From Candidatus Methanoperedens nitratireducens (lineage in GTDB: Archaea > Halobacteriota > Methanosarcinia > Methanosarcinales > Methanoperedenaceae), in NCBI GenBank assembly GCA_020724545.1, contig DYGR01000020.1, forward strand, positions 1 through 52,168: DNA of 52,168 nt, read 5' to 3'. The translations under genes and the position numbers were made by a program. Below, in pieces: positions 8,606-16,819 of the stretch. The notes beneath the pieces were generated by a model that made no database searches, was not told where the DNA came from, and was given only the letters and a program-made list of their open reading frames with translations. Within the stretch, counting starts at the first letter, position 1, and each line of letters begins with the position of its first letter.

Positions 8606-9196
8606 ATGTTCAATGTCACAAGTTCAGAAACATTTTCATTAATCATCCTTCCGTTACTTATCTTTACTGCACGGGTTCTGGATATGACTCTTGATACAAT
8701 CCGTATCATCTTTGTTTCAAGAGGCAGGAAATTCCTAGCTCCATTCTTTGGATTTTTTGAAATAATGATATGGCTTTTTGCAATCGGACAGATAATGCAA
8801 AATCTAACCAATATTACATATTATCTAGCTTATGCAGGTGGTTTTGCCACAGGGGTTTTTGTTGGAATCTCGCTAGAAGAGAGAATAGCAGTGGGCACAG
8901 TGGTGGTTCGGGTTATTACAAAAAAAGAAGCCACAAAATTAGTGGAAAATATTAAATCTAAGGGCTACGGAGTTACATGTTTTAATGGCGAGGGGACTAC
9001 TGGCCAGGTAAAACTCATTTACATCGCCATAAGACGCAAGGATGTGGATAATGTGGTGGGAATTATCAAAAGGTTTAATCCGAAAGCGTTTTACTGTATC
9101 GATGACATCCGCTTAGCAAGCGAAGGGACATTCCCACCGATAGACCCCTATTATAGGATTCCTTTGCGTACATTCCGAACACTTTTTATTAAGTAA
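8606..9196 (+). CDS. UPF0316 membrane protein (DUF5698 + DUF2179)
   Basis: A 196-residue protein with three hydrophobic helices in the first 95 residues, including the characteristic 'ARVLDMTLDTIRIIFVSRGRKFLAPFFGFFEIMIWLFAIGQIM' and 'AYAGGFATGVFVGISLEERIA' stretches. These define the DUF5698 part of the UPF0316 family. A cytosolic DUF2179-type domain follows (residues 100-170, with '...GYGVTCFNGEGTTGQVKLIYIAIRRKD'). DUF2179 is a ligand-binding-like alpha/beta domain also seen in membrane proteins of Bacillus. The actual function is not known. A TATA-like AATATTTATTAA about 60 bases upstream fits an archaeal promoter. The surrounding DNA becomes markedly AT-rich from here to 11.4 kb. Confidence 0.82.
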   Translation: MFNVTSSETFSLIILPLLIFTARVLDMTLDTIRIIFVSRGRKFLAPFFGFFEIMIWLFAIGQIMQNLTNITYYLAYAGGFATGVFVGISLEERIAVGTVVVRVITKKEATKLVENIKSKGYGVTCFNGEGTTGQVKLIYIAIRRKDVDNVVGIIKRFNPKAFYCIDDIRLASEGTFPPIDPYYRIPLRTFRTLFIK

Positions 9197-9204
9197 AATA
9201 CGAT

Positions 9205-9963
9205 TCAGAGTCCTCTCTTGAATATATATATTCCTTTTTGATTAATTTGATCATGAACAAAATCTATTCCTACTAACTTCTGTTTTTCAATATATTCATC
9301 AAATAATTTTCTTGTTTTCATTCTCCACTCTAATGCTACGTTAATGTCCTTGTTTTTTAGCTCCTGGATGTTAAGGGGAATCGCGACATATTTTGTATCT
9401 TTGTTATCAGAAATGTGATTAATTTTTTCATTTCCATTTTTGATTCTGTTTTCTACATGTTCGCTTCGAATATTCCATTCAACTATGAATCTGTCGGTAG
9501 GAAGACCAGAATGAATTTTAGAATTTATACTGCCATAATAATCTATCAAATGATGTGTAATAATACCTCCGAGTTTTTTAATATATAAATTGGCATTGAC
9601 GCTCTCCAGCGGATCGTACGTCCAAAATATTTTATTAATATCCAGGGTCAGCATTATTGTTCTTAATTCCAAATTTAATTTATAACCGGTACCTTTGCTC
9701 TGATAATCTGGAGACACAGCCAGCATATCGACAAGAACTTCGCTGGGATTTGATGTTGGGAATGTCAGGATATATCCAATTAACTTCTCATCAATGAAAT
9801 ATCCAAGAACTATTCCATTTGGACCCATCAAGCTTGAAGCATCCCTGAATATATGTGCAGGGATCACATCGATATCCTCTAAACCCCATACATCTCTTTG
9901 AACAATTACTAGTTCGTAAAATTCATCCATTTCTTTTAATCGTCGGATATATTCACCCTCCAT
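9205..9963 (-). CDS. GNAT-family acetyltransferase
   Basis: A GNAT acyltransferase of about 252 residues. The core is visible as 'GIVLGYFIDEKLIGYILTFPT', then 'VLVDMLAVSPDYQSKGTGYKLNLELRTIML', where the Q/S-K-G-T-G-x-K loop binds the acetyl-CoA pyrophosphate, and 'NANLYIKKLGGIITH'. The C-terminal 90 residues lie outside the usual core, as in the COG3375-type predicted acetyltransferases. I chose the ATG at 9963 because AGGTGAGG lies five bases before it; a GTG at 9972 is also possible. It follows the aminotransferase gene by about 17 bases on the same strand, so both probably act on one pathway. Substrate unknown. Confidence 0.75.
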   Translation of the reverse strand: MEGEYIRRLKEMDEFYELVIVQRDVWGLEDIDVIPAHIFRDASSLMGPNGIVLGYFIDEKLIGYILTFPTSNPSEVLVDMLAVSPDYQSKGTGYKLNLELRTIMLTLDINKIFWTYDPLESVNANLYIKKLGGIITHHLIDYYGSINSKIHSGLPTDRFIVEWNIRSEHVENRIKNGNEKINHISDNKDTKYVAIPLNIQELKNKDINVALEWRMKTRKLFDEYIEKQKLVGIDFVHDQINQKGIYIFKRGL

Positions 9964-9980
9964 TTTCCTCACCTTCCGTT

Positions 9981-11354
9981 TTAAATCGCATTGTGTTTAA
10001 CCAACACTTCTTTAAATCCACTGTTTATTGAGCATGTTGAGCAGATGCTACCACACGAATATTTTTTATATTTTTCAATAGTAGAATTTGGAATTTCTTT
10101 ATTTTCCATTTCATCAATTACCTTTTTTATAATTTTTGCTGCCCAAAGCGCTTCTTCTACTGTTAATGTCAGTGGCGGCTGAAGTCTTAATACTTCATTA
10201 TATTTACCATAGTATCCAGGATATAATCCATATTCAATACATCTCATTCCTACAATGCCGGCCAAATTTTCAGTAACAATTTCTAAACCAAGCATTAGTC
10301 CAAGTCCTCTAATGTCTTTTATCATCTCAGAATTTTTTAATTGTTTTAGTTCGCTACCGAGTAATTTTCCAATTTGTAATGCATTTTCCATTAATTTTTC
10401 CTGCTCAACAACATCTAAAACTTTTTTTGCTGCCGCACAAGAAGGCGGATGTCCTCCGTAGGTAAATAGATGTTGTGCCTTCTCCAAAGAATCAACCATT
10501 TTCTCCTCACCTATTACTGCACTGATTGGTGCATAGCCTCCTGAAATACCTTTTCCACAAACTAGAATATCAGGGACCACGTCGAAATTCTCTATACCCC
10601 ACCACCTGCCAGTTCTGCCAGCACCGGTTTGAATTTCATCTGCAATAAATAGCGCATCCCACTCTTTTAAAATATATTGTAACTCTTCAAAGAAATTTTT
10701 AGGAGGAATCAAAATGCCAGCATCTCCCTGGATAGGCTCTGCTAAAACTGCAGCAACATCTTTTTTTAACAATGCCTTTATCTGCGCTAATACATCAGAA
10801 ATTTCCTCTTCCCTTGTCGGAAATGTAACATGATAAAAGCCATTATCTAAAAATAAACCCTCTGTTAGATTCGATAAATTCGATGCCTGCATTGAAAGGC
10901 TTGTTGAGCCATGCTCTGAATTTTTAAATGCAATAATCCCTTTTTTTCCAGTAAATTTCCTGGCAATTTTTATAGCCCCATCTATGCTGCTAGAACCAGA
11001 CAAGTCAAATAAGACTTTTTTTTCAAAATCGCCTGGGGTTATATCAATTAATTTTTCCGCTAATTCAATTGCCTCTTTATTAAGATTATACGCATAACAC
11101 GAATGTTGTAATCTCATAGCAGTTTTTGCGTATGCCTCTACCACATCTCCACGGCCATATCCAATTATATTTGAAGCAGCCCCAGAAAGAAAATCCAGAT
11201 ATCTATTGCCATCGGCATCTATTATATGATTCCCATCTCCACTTTGGAGCGCAATTCCATATAAACAAGCATTTTGTGTCCTTCCAATCAGCTTTGATTT
11301 CTCATAGAGATATCGGCTATTCTTTCCTGGCACATCTATTATTTTTATTTTCAT
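9981..11354 (-). CDS. Class III PLP-dependent aminotransferase
   Basis: A 457-residue fold-type I, class III (omega) aminotransferase. Visible landmarks are 'DADGNRYLDFLSGAASNIIGYG' (substrate entry), 'LSGSSSIDGAIKIARKFTGKKGIIAF' (PLP phosphate binding), 'LFIADEIQTGAGRTGRWWG' with the PLP-pyridine Asp, and 'VCGKGISGGYAPISAVIG' with the Schiff-base Lys. The last 30 residues add an unusual cysteine group, CGSICSTCS, beyond the normal end of the fold. Family members act on ornithine, GABA, diaminobutyrate, lysine and similar amines. Pairing with a GNAT suggests a transaminated and N-acetylated diamino acid, perhaps a compatible solute, but no substrate can be assigned. The gene is more AT-rich than its neighbours, which suggests transfer. 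Confidence 0.85.
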   Translation of the reverse strand: MKIKIIDVPGKNSRYLYEKSKLIGRTQNACLYGIALQSGDGNHIIDADGNRYLDFLSGAASNIIGYGRGDVVEAYAKTAMRLQHSCYAYNLNKEAIELAEKLIDITPGDFEKKVLFDLSGSSSIDGAIKIARKFTGKKGIIAFKNSEHGSTSLSMQASNLSNLTEGLFLDNGFYHVTFPTREEEISDVLAQIKALLKKDVAAVLAEPIQGDAGILIPPKNFFEELQYILKEWDALFIADEIQTGAGRTGRWWGIENFDVVPDILVCGKGISGGYAPISAVIGEEKMVDSLEKAQHLFTYGGHPPSCAAAKKVLDVVEQEKLMENALQIGKLLGSELKQLKNSEMIKDIRGLGLMLGLEIVTENLAGIVGMRCIEYGLYPGYYGKYNEVLRLQPPLTLTVEEALWAAKIIKKVIDEMENKEIPNSTIEKYKKYSCGSICSTCSINSGFKEVLVKHNAI

Positions 11355-11767
11355 AACTGAGATTAAAAACGTAAGAAAATATGCAATCCCTTCCTTACTT
11401 TATCCCACCCACCACAAGGCAGCCTCATTTTTTCGGGAATGATTTACTTGCCATTTAGTTGTTAGCTGTTATTTAATTTATAGTTTACTAAAGTACAAAG
11501 AAACTTGAATGGCTGCAGGGTCAAACATGGCGTGATCTGCAGCGAGCGATGCGAACTGGACCCTGGCACATAAAGGGAAGTGAATGCGATATTTTCTCAA
11601 GCTTCTGTAGCAACTTTCTACTTTACCACTTTACCCACTTACCGCAAAGCTTACATTACTGTGAAACCGCACAGCTGAAGTGCGAAGCTAACCTGCCGTC
11701 AGGCAGGCGCAAATATTTCAACAGCAAGTAGGATAAATTTATATCGCCCAAAGAGAAATCAACAATT
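11355..11767. other. Intergenic region without recognisable gene
   Basis: About 410 bases without a convincing reading frame. Two structured spots are visible. One is a 7-bp inverted repeat (CAGGGTC at 11516 with GACCCTG at 11559). The other is a short perfect hairpin CCTGCC-GTCA-GGCAGG at 11691-11706. The stretch GGATAAATTTATATC at about 11729-11743 looks like the archaeal promoter of the toxin-antitoxin pair that follows. Confidence 0.5.
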
Positions 11768-12052
11768 ATGAAAACAATCACAGTTCGACTGCCTGACCAT
11801 CTGGCAGAAGTACTCCCTGAGGATGAATCTTCGATCTCTGAAGTCCTGAAACTTGGGTTAAAGCAATTTAAGATAGAAAAAGCAATAGAGAGATATAAAA
11901 AAGGCGGCATGTCGCTGGCAAAAGCTGCGGAATTAGCAGGTATTTCCATCAGGGAAATGATACCTGTTGCATACGCCCATGGATTAGAACCCAAATACGA
12001 CAGATCACTCGATAAATCCAGAATAAGTCCAGAAATAGCAAATAAGCTGTAG
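11768..12052 (+). CDS. UPF0175 family antitoxin-like protein
   Basis: A 94-residue UPF0175 protein. The N-terminal 'MKTITVRLPDHLAEVLP' resembles a ribbon-helix-helix strand, and 'KKGGMSLAKAAELAGISIREM' is the helix-turn-helix-like block typical of this family. These proteins are the usual partner of DUF3368/PIN-like proteins and act as DNA-binding antitoxins. The stop is two bases before the next ATG, so the two are cotranscribed. Antitoxin function is inferred from the pairing. Confidence 0.85.
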   Translation: MKTITVRLPDHLAEVLPEDESSISEVLKLGLKQFKIEKAIERYKKGGMSLAKAAELAGISIREMIPVAYAHGLEPKYDRSLDKSRISPEIANKL

Positions 12053-12054
12053 AA

Positions 12055-12600
12055 ATGAAAAAAGTGACAGCAATTTGCGACTCCGGACCGTTGATGGCAC
12101 TGGCAAAACTTGGTGTTCTCTCTAAGGTGTTTTCTGTTTACCCTGCGCTAACCATATCAGAAACTGTTTATCATGAAGTGGTAATATCAGGTTTGGCTAT
12201 TGGAGCCAGAGATGCTGCAGAAATAGATAACTTCTGTCAAAGCAAGAAGATTGTGATCTTTCCTTCAAATGAAATAAGAGAAGCTTCGCCGGATACATCT
12301 TCTGAGCTGCATCAAGGTGAATTAGAGACAATAAGGATAGCTCTACAGCTTTCTGCCGATTATGTATTCATAGATGACTTTGATGCGCGTCAGGCGGCAG
12401 AGGAAAATCTTCAGAAGATCTCGACTGACGCGACTATAAAAGGTACACTGGGCATCCTTGTCGAGCTGTATCAAAAGAAATTGATCTCTAAATCTCAACT
12501 GAAAGAATACCTTGAAGAAATAAAGAGGCGCAGGGATATCTGGATAAGTCCTAAACTTTGTCAGAAATTGATTGAAGCACTGGATGCAGGAGTTTTATGA
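12055..12600 (+). CDS. DUF3368 PIN-like toxin
   Basis: A 181-residue PIN-fold protein of the DUF3368 group. Acidic residues expected for the PIN active site are visible: D10 in 'AICDSGPLMALAKLG', E36/E41 in 'ISETVYHEVV', E86 in 'HQGELETIRIA', and D104/D105 plus D107 in 'VFIDDFDARQAA'. Such proteins are metal-dependent RNases that degrade tRNA, rRNA or mRNA when released from the antitoxin. It directly follows the UPF0175 gene. Near the end are 'KGTLGILVELYQKKLI' and a Lys/Arg-rich helix typical of the family. An 11-bp inverted repeat covers its stop codon. Confidence 0.85.
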   Translation: MKKVTAICDSGPLMALAKLGVLSKVFSVYPALTISETVYHEVVISGLAIGARDAAEIDNFCQSKKIVIFPSNEIREASPDTSSELHQGELETIRIALQLSADYVFIDDFDARQAAEENLQKISTDATIKGTLGILVELYQKKLISKSQLKEYLEEIKRRRDIWISPKLCQKLIEALDAGVL

Positions 12601-12614
12601 TTGTCCTGCATCCA
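12581..12614. terminator. 11-bp inverted repeat at the toxin 3' end
   Basis: TGGATGCAGGA at 12581-12591 pairs perfectly with TCCTGCATCCA at 12604-12614 across a 12-base loop that contains the toxin stop codon. It can form a stable RNA hairpin at the end of the toxin-antitoxin message. A transcription-end or RNA-stability role is possible, and there is no T-tract after it. Confidence 0.45.
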
Positions 12615-12826
12615 CCGGTAGTTACTGCCTGGCATCGGAACTAACTGGCGCATTGTGGCGCAGGCGTCCACTTTATTTTTCGAACCGTTTAGAAGTCTCC
12701 CTGAGGAGGGCGACTTCCTCATACGAAATAATTCTACCCTCGTGGATTTATCTAGGCGATGTATCGGATATAGCAAAGAAAATAAATATAAACCAGTGTG
12801 AGTAATTAAGCTGCATTCGAAGTTCA

Positions 12827-13258
12827 TTGAGCGACATTTTCCTCAGTTACTCAAGTAAAGACAAAGCAAGGGCACAGATTATTGCAGAAGCATTTGAGAC
12901 TAAGGGGTGTTCAGTTTGGTGGGACAGGGTTATACCTCCCGGGAAAACGTTCGACGAGGTTATCGAGCAGGAGTTAGAGGCTGCGGAATGTGTGATTGTT
13001 CTGTGGTCGCATGAATCTGTAAAATCAAAGTGGGTGAAAACCGAAGCCTCTGAGGGTGATAGGCGCGGTATCCTTGTTCCGGTTTTGATCGAGGAGGGTG
13101 TTAAAATTCCTCTGGCATTAATCTTTGCGTCCTTTGCGCTCTGTGGTATGAAAAAGTTCAAGTTCAATATATCGCATCTTAGACTCAGATGTGGTTCAGC
13201 TAATATAAACAACGAACTGGTACGAACTCGATACGAACTCGATACGAACTCGAGTTGA
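12827..13258 (+). CDS. TIR-domain protein, C-terminally truncated
   Basis: The first 95 residues are a clear TIR domain: 'DIFLSYSSKDKARAQIIAEAFETKGCSVWWDRVIPPGKTFDEVI', then 'ELEAAECVIVLWSHESVKSKWVKTEA' with the conserved Ser-Trp-W-x-x-E region, and 'RRGILVPVLIEEGVKIPL'. TIR domains in prokaryotes are NAD-cleaving or signal-producing effectors, mostly in anti-phage defence. The Glu of 'VKTEASEGDR' is in the usual catalytic place. After IPL the family pattern is lost, and the last 45 residues look random and end in a DNA repeat, so the original C-terminal part is missing. The start is a TTG, the only initiator in a sensible place. No defence partner gene is present. Confidence 0.7.
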   Translation: MSDIFLSYSSKDKARAQIIAEAFETKGCSVWWDRVIPPGKTFDEVIEQELEAAECVIVLWSHESVKSKWVKTEASEGDRRGILVPVLIEEGVKIPLALIFASFALCGMKKFKFNISHLRLRCGSANINNELVRTRYELDTNSS

Positions 13259-13292
13259 TGAGTTCGTTTAAGTTCGTTTTGAGTTCGTTGTT
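13208..13292. repeat. Repeat-rich imperfect palindrome at the TIR gene end
   Basis: Outer arms AACAACGAACT (13208-13218) and AGTTCGTTGTT (13282-13292) are perfect complements. Inside, the left half carries three direct copies of acgaactcg and the right half three copies of agttcgtt. The whole block can fold on itself in several registers. It overlaps the truncated end of the TIR frame and so may mark the breakpoint. A second palindrome, CTATGAAC-CA-GTTCATAG, lies at 13314-13331. The rest of 13259-13482 shows no gene. Confidence 0.75.
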
Positions 13293-13482
13293 AATCGTCT
13301 TTTTCATTGTTATCTATGAACCAGTTCATAGCCTACTTTGCGGTGAGCCCAACGGTTCATCAAGCAGGCAATTAGATGCCAGTATTCACGCACCTGCGCC
13401 CATCTGTATTATCAGATACTGCAACTATGCATTGATAAAAAAGTAGTTAAAGTTATGAGGAATTAACAGGAATTGATAAGAA

Positions 13483-14175
13483 ATGTTTCGAATTGTTTTC
13501 GTGATTGACATACTCAACGGCAATGCAGTCCATGCTGTAAAGGGTGAGAGATCAAAGTATCAGCCCGTACAGAGCAGGGTATGCAGTTCATCAGATCCTC
13601 TGGATATGGTCTCTGCGCTAAAGCCGAAGGAGGTCTATATTGCCGACCTCGATCGGCTCCAGCACACAGGGGATAACTTTGAGTTGATTAAAGAAATATC
13701 AATGAATACAAGAACAATGGTAGATACAGGTGCGGAAAAATTAAGCGATGTTGAGAGATACATCGGGATTGCTGATACAGTGATCCTGGGCACCGAGACT
13801 GCATCGCTCGAATTGATCGATGTGGCAGCGAAACTGTTTCCTGGTGTAATCAATGTAAGTATCGACATTAAAAATGGCAGTGTATTAACGAAAGACAGGA
13901 ATATGGTGATGAAGCCGCAGGAACTTGTAGAACTGTTAAATGGATACGATATTGCGGATATTATTATCCTTGATTTAAATAAGGTCGGTACAGGCGCTGG
14001 AATTGATGTGGATTTTTTACAGGATATAGTCGGATTATCAGCCCACAGTATCCTGGTCGGCGGCGGGATCAGGGGTATGGACGATATCGATGCACTGGAA
14101 GAGACAGGCGTGGGCGGCGCACTTGTGGCAACGGCGGTGCATAGCGGAAGGATACATCTGGAGCTTTTCCGGTAA
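13483..14175 (+). CDS. HisA/HisF-related (beta/alpha)8 protein
   Basis: A 230-residue TIM-barrel protein of the HisA/HisF-related group found in methanogens. The N-terminal 'FVIDILNGNAVHAVKGERSKYQPVQS' mirrors the HisA start (D-x-x-x-G-x-x-V). The C-terminal 'ILVGGGIRGMDDIDAL' and 'GALVATAVHSG' form the two phosphate-binding loops. The acidic catalytic residues of HisA are partly kept (D9; D125 in 'VSIDIKNG'). It is shorter than HisA and is probably not the histidine enzyme. Its true substrate is unknown. It follows a decayed TIR region and overlaps nothing. Confidence 0.8.
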   Translation: MFRIVFVIDILNGNAVHAVKGERSKYQPVQSRVCSSSDPLDMVSALKPKEVYIADLDRLQHTGDNFELIKEISMNTRTMVDTGAEKLSDVERYIGIADTVILGTETASLELIDVAAKLFPGVINVSIDIKNGSVLTKDRNMVMKPQELVELLNGYDIADIIILDLNKVGTGAGIDVDFLQDIVGLSAHSILVGGGIRGMDDIDALEETGVGGALVATAVHSGRIHLELFR

Positions 14176-14188
14176 TGGTCTCATAAAG

Positions 14189-14729
14189 ATGATAAAAGAA
14201 ATAAAATCAAAAACCGCACTCTCTCCCTCGCAACTCCCGGGTCTGGATTATGCCCTCAATCCTTACATTGGCTGCGGTCATGCCTGCATCTATTGTTATG
14301 CGCCGTCAGTAATCCACCGGGATGAAGGTAAATGGGGTGATGTTGCTGAGAGAAAATATGAGGTAACGCGCAGGTGTCTTGAGCTCCTGCTTATGCACGA
14401 TTTTCCTGTATGCATCCAGACGAAATCTTCCCTTGTCCTGAGGGATATGGATCTGCTCAAGAAGTTCTCAGATACTGAAGTGGGTATTACACTCACCGCA
14501 CTTGATGACAGGGTGAGGGAGAGAATGGAACCCGGGGCATCATCTGTAGAGGAGAGACTGCACGCGCTTGAGGAGCTCAGGGAAAATGGCATCAATACAT
14601 GGGTTTTTCTTTCGGGAAGGTGGAGATTATGATTTTTATAGGCTGGTTTTTGAGAGGGTTATGAGGAAGTGTGAGGAGAAAGGATTGAGATGTGAGATGA
14701 ATAGAAATCAAAATATTTATGTTCGTTGA
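14189..14729 (+). pseudogene. Decayed SPL-type radical SAM gene
   Basis: The ATG at 14189 starts 'MIKEIKSKTALSPSQLPGLDYALNPYIGCGHACIYCYAPS', the exact beginning of spore-photolyase-like radical SAM proteins with C-x3-C-x2-C (GHACIYC). Two pieces are missing. After 'EGKWGD' the sequence jumps to 'ERKYEVTRRCLELL', skipping roughly 40 residues that normally contain GIGTVTDAYQP. After 'INTWVFLSG' the frame runs out at 14632, while a different frame continues from about 14620 with 'GGDYDFYRLVFERVMRKCEEKGLRCEM' to a stop at 14729. The gene therefore suffered an internal deletion and a frame-breaking deletion, and is most likely non-functional. Confidence 0.75.
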
Positions 14730-14747
14730 GACAATTCAACAAAAAAG

Positions 14748-14999
14748 ATGAATCATTTGTCTGAAAAAGTTAAAAGAGCAGCAACCAGTTTGCTGCTTCC
14801 TGTAGATAAGGCAAGGATAGGGAACTGCAAGAATTGTGGTGCTTGTTGCATGTTTTTATATAGATGCCCGTTCCTGAATCTTGAGAGGCACAGAGCAGTA
14901 TGTACTATTCATAGAATCAGGCCCCCTATGTGCAGGAAATATCCAAGAACTAAAGCAGAGCAAATACACAAGCCATGTGGATATAGTTTTATTAATTAG
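14748..14999 (+). CDS. YkgJ-type cysteine-cluster protein
   Basis: An 83-residue protein of the YkgJ/UPF0153 family of zinc or iron chelators. Eight cysteines are arranged as 'NCKNCGACCMFLYRCPFL', 'AVCTIHRIRPPMCRKYPR' and 'KPCGY', the classic C-x2-C-G-x-C-C ... C-P-F ... C-x-I-H-x-x-R-P-x-x-C-R-x-Y-P pattern. It is shorter than many relatives but has the complete motif. Metal-site assembly or protein methylation roles have been proposed for the family, but nothing is settled. The gene stands alone between a pseudogene and trkA. Confidence 0.82.
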   Translation: MNHLSEKVKRAATSLLLPVDKARIGNCKNCGACCMFLYRCPFLNLERHRAVCTIHRIRPPMCRKYPRTKAEQIHKPCGYSFIN

Positions 15000-15073
15000 C
15001 GTCTAGCCAGAGTATCTGGTACAGAGGCATTCGATATATTTAATATATTAAAGTACCTTAACCACAGCAAATT

Positions 15074-16402
15074 ATGCGAGTAATAATCATTGGAGCAGGG
15101 GAAGTAGGGTATCATGTAGCAAAGACGCTATGCAGGAACAATGATATCTTCATAATCGAGAAAGATGAAGAAATCTGCAACAGAGCGAGGGAACTGGATG
15201 TACAGGTTATAAAGGGGAACGGAGCGGATGTCAAACTCCTTAAGAGTGCGGATATTGATAAGGCTGAGCTAATCGTAGCAGTTACCGGGGTGGATGAAGT
15301 AAATATAGTAGCATGCATGGCATCAAAGCTCTTAAATGATAAAGTGAAAACAGTCGCACGCGTTAGCAACCCGGATTACATAGATCGGCCTGTATCGGTG
15401 CGTGAAACAATCGGGATGAGCGCAATGATATGCCCGGAATTATCGCTAGCTTCAGAGATTTATCAGATACTCTCCATACCAGAGGCGATAAACGTAGAAC
15501 ATTTTGTAGGCGGAAAAATAAAAATGATGGAGTTCAAAGTAAATGATCATAATCCGCTCATAGGGAAAAAACTATCCGAATCAAATCTCCCGGAGTGCTG
15601 CCTGATGGCAGCCATCTTCCGAGGTTCAGAATTAATGATACCGCATGGCGATGATGTTATACTGAATAATGACAGGGTTGTACTTGTTGGAAAACCCGAG
15701 GCTGTAGAGGATACAAGAAGATTATTCGATGAGCACAGGAAGAACTCAGGAAAAATAGCAGTAGTGGGAGGGGGAGAAGTTGGGTACTATCTTATCAAAC
15801 TTCTAAGTGAGACAAATTTAAAGTTAACTTTAATAGAAATGAATAAAAGGAGAAGCGAAGAGATCGCTCAGACTCTTCCAAACGTCCTTGTTCTTAATGG
15901 GGACGGGACTGATGTCGTTTTTATGAAAGAGGAGAACATAGGATCAATGGATGCTGTGGTAGCAGTCACAGACAGTGATGAGAAGAATCTTTTATGCTCA
16001 CTTCTGGCAAAAAGGCTTGGGGCGAAAAAAGTTATTGCAAGGGCAGACCGTCCTGATTATGCTGAGCTATTTGAGATAGTGGGTGTAGATGTGGCGATTA
16101 GCCCAATACAGGCTACTGTCAATGAAGTCTTAAAATTCACTATGGGAATAGGTATTGAATCCCTTGTGACGATCGAAGGAGAAAAAGGCAGGATTATAGA
16201 ATTGACAGCAAAGCAAGGATCTAAAATAATCAATAAAAAACTCAAGGATGTACACTTTCCACGCGGCGCCATCATCAGTGCAATAGTAAGAGGTGAGGAG
16301 GTCATGATACCTGACGGCAACCATATAATCCTTCCTGGGGATAAGGTTGTTATCTTTACCCTACCTTCAGCACTTACGGCAGTAGAAGAGCTTTTTAGTT
16401 AG
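15074..16402 (+). CDS. trkA: Trk system K+ uptake regulatory protein TrkA
   Basis: A 442-residue cytosolic gating subunit of the Trk/Ktr potassium transporter. Two RCK-N Rossmann domains are visible by their NAD-binding loops, 'MRVIIIGAGEVGYHVAKTL' at residue 1 and 'KIAVVGGGEVGYYLIKLL' at about 228. Each is followed by an RCK-C domain ending in 'IMIPHGDDVILNNDRVVLVG'-like and 'VMIPDGNHIILPGDKVVIF' segments. This duplicated layout is that of full-length TrkA. The membrane partner TrkH is not in the window. The preceding AT-rich 'gatatatttaatatatta' is a likely promoter. Confidence 0.95.
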   Translation: MRVIIIGAGEVGYHVAKTLCRNNDIFIIEKDEEICNRARELDVQVIKGNGADVKLLKSADIDKAELIVAVTGVDEVNIVACMASKLLNDKVKTVARVSNPDYIDRPVSVRETIGMSAMICPELSLASEIYQILSIPEAINVEHFVGGKIKMMEFKVNDHNPLIGKKLSESNLPECCLMAAIFRGSELMIPHGDDVILNNDRVVLVGKPEAVEDTRRLFDEHRKNSGKIAVVGGGEVGYYLIKLLSETNLKLTLIEMNKRRSEEIAQTLPNVLVLNGDGTDVVFMKEENIGSMDAVVAVTDSDEKNLLCSLLAKRLGAKKVIARADRPDYAELFEIVGVDVAISPIQATVNEVLKFTMGIGIESLVTIEGEKGRIIELTAKQGSKIINKKLKDVHFPRGAIISAIVRGEEVMIPDGNHIILPGDKVVIFTLPSALTAVEELFS

Positions 16403-16517
16403 TTGTGGTAAGTGTTCTATTAAGCCAACTTCAAATCTATGGTAATTATAATCATAATTTAATTAAAGAGTAACCTATAAATAGAAATAACTTATATTTA
16501 GGGTAAAGAGGAGTAAA

Positions 16518-16748
16518 ATGCGACGAAGTAGGATAGATATTATAATCGACGTTCTGGAGGTTGCGAGGATGGGGGCCAACAAAACGAGTGTGGTCTACAA
16601 GACGAACCTGAACTTTAAACTGGCAGACAAATATCTTGAGCTGCTGCAGAACCAGGGGTTGGTGGAAAATAGAACAGATAAATATATAACCACAGATAAA
16701 GGAAAAGTATTCTTAGAGAAAGCTAAAGAGATCACTCTACAGCTGTGA
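16518..16748 (+). CDS. Small archaeal winged-helix protein
   Basis: A 76-residue single winged-helix domain. 'RIDIIIDVLEVARMGANKTSVVYKTNLNFKLADKYLELLQNQGLVENR...YITTDKGKVFLEKAKEI' is the pattern of the archaeal HTH_45-type family: helix, recognition helix starting with NKTSVVYKTNLN, and a wing with YITTDKG. Members are local transcription regulators, often stand-alone. A near-consensus SD (GAGGAG) lies just upstream. The target is unknown, and nothing next to it suggests a dedicated operon. Confidence 0.85.
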   Translation: MRRSRIDIIIDVLEVARMGANKTSVVYKTNLNFKLADKYLELLQNQGLVENRTDKYITTDKGKVFLEKAKEITLQL

Positions 16749-16819
16749 ACTACCTCCCTATAAGTATGGTGGCTTAATGCTTCATCTAGCAGGACTGGTC
16801 TTAATTTTGGCCACAGACC

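Noticed and set aside
12561-12827. 88-codon minus-strand frame over the toxin end
   Set aside because: It overlaps the DUF3368 gene and the inverted repeat, and it shows no recognisable motif.
16749-16819. Possible terminator or RNA gene between the convergent winged-helix and aCPSF1 genes
   Set aside because: Only short weak pairings are visible in this 70-base space; no confident structure.
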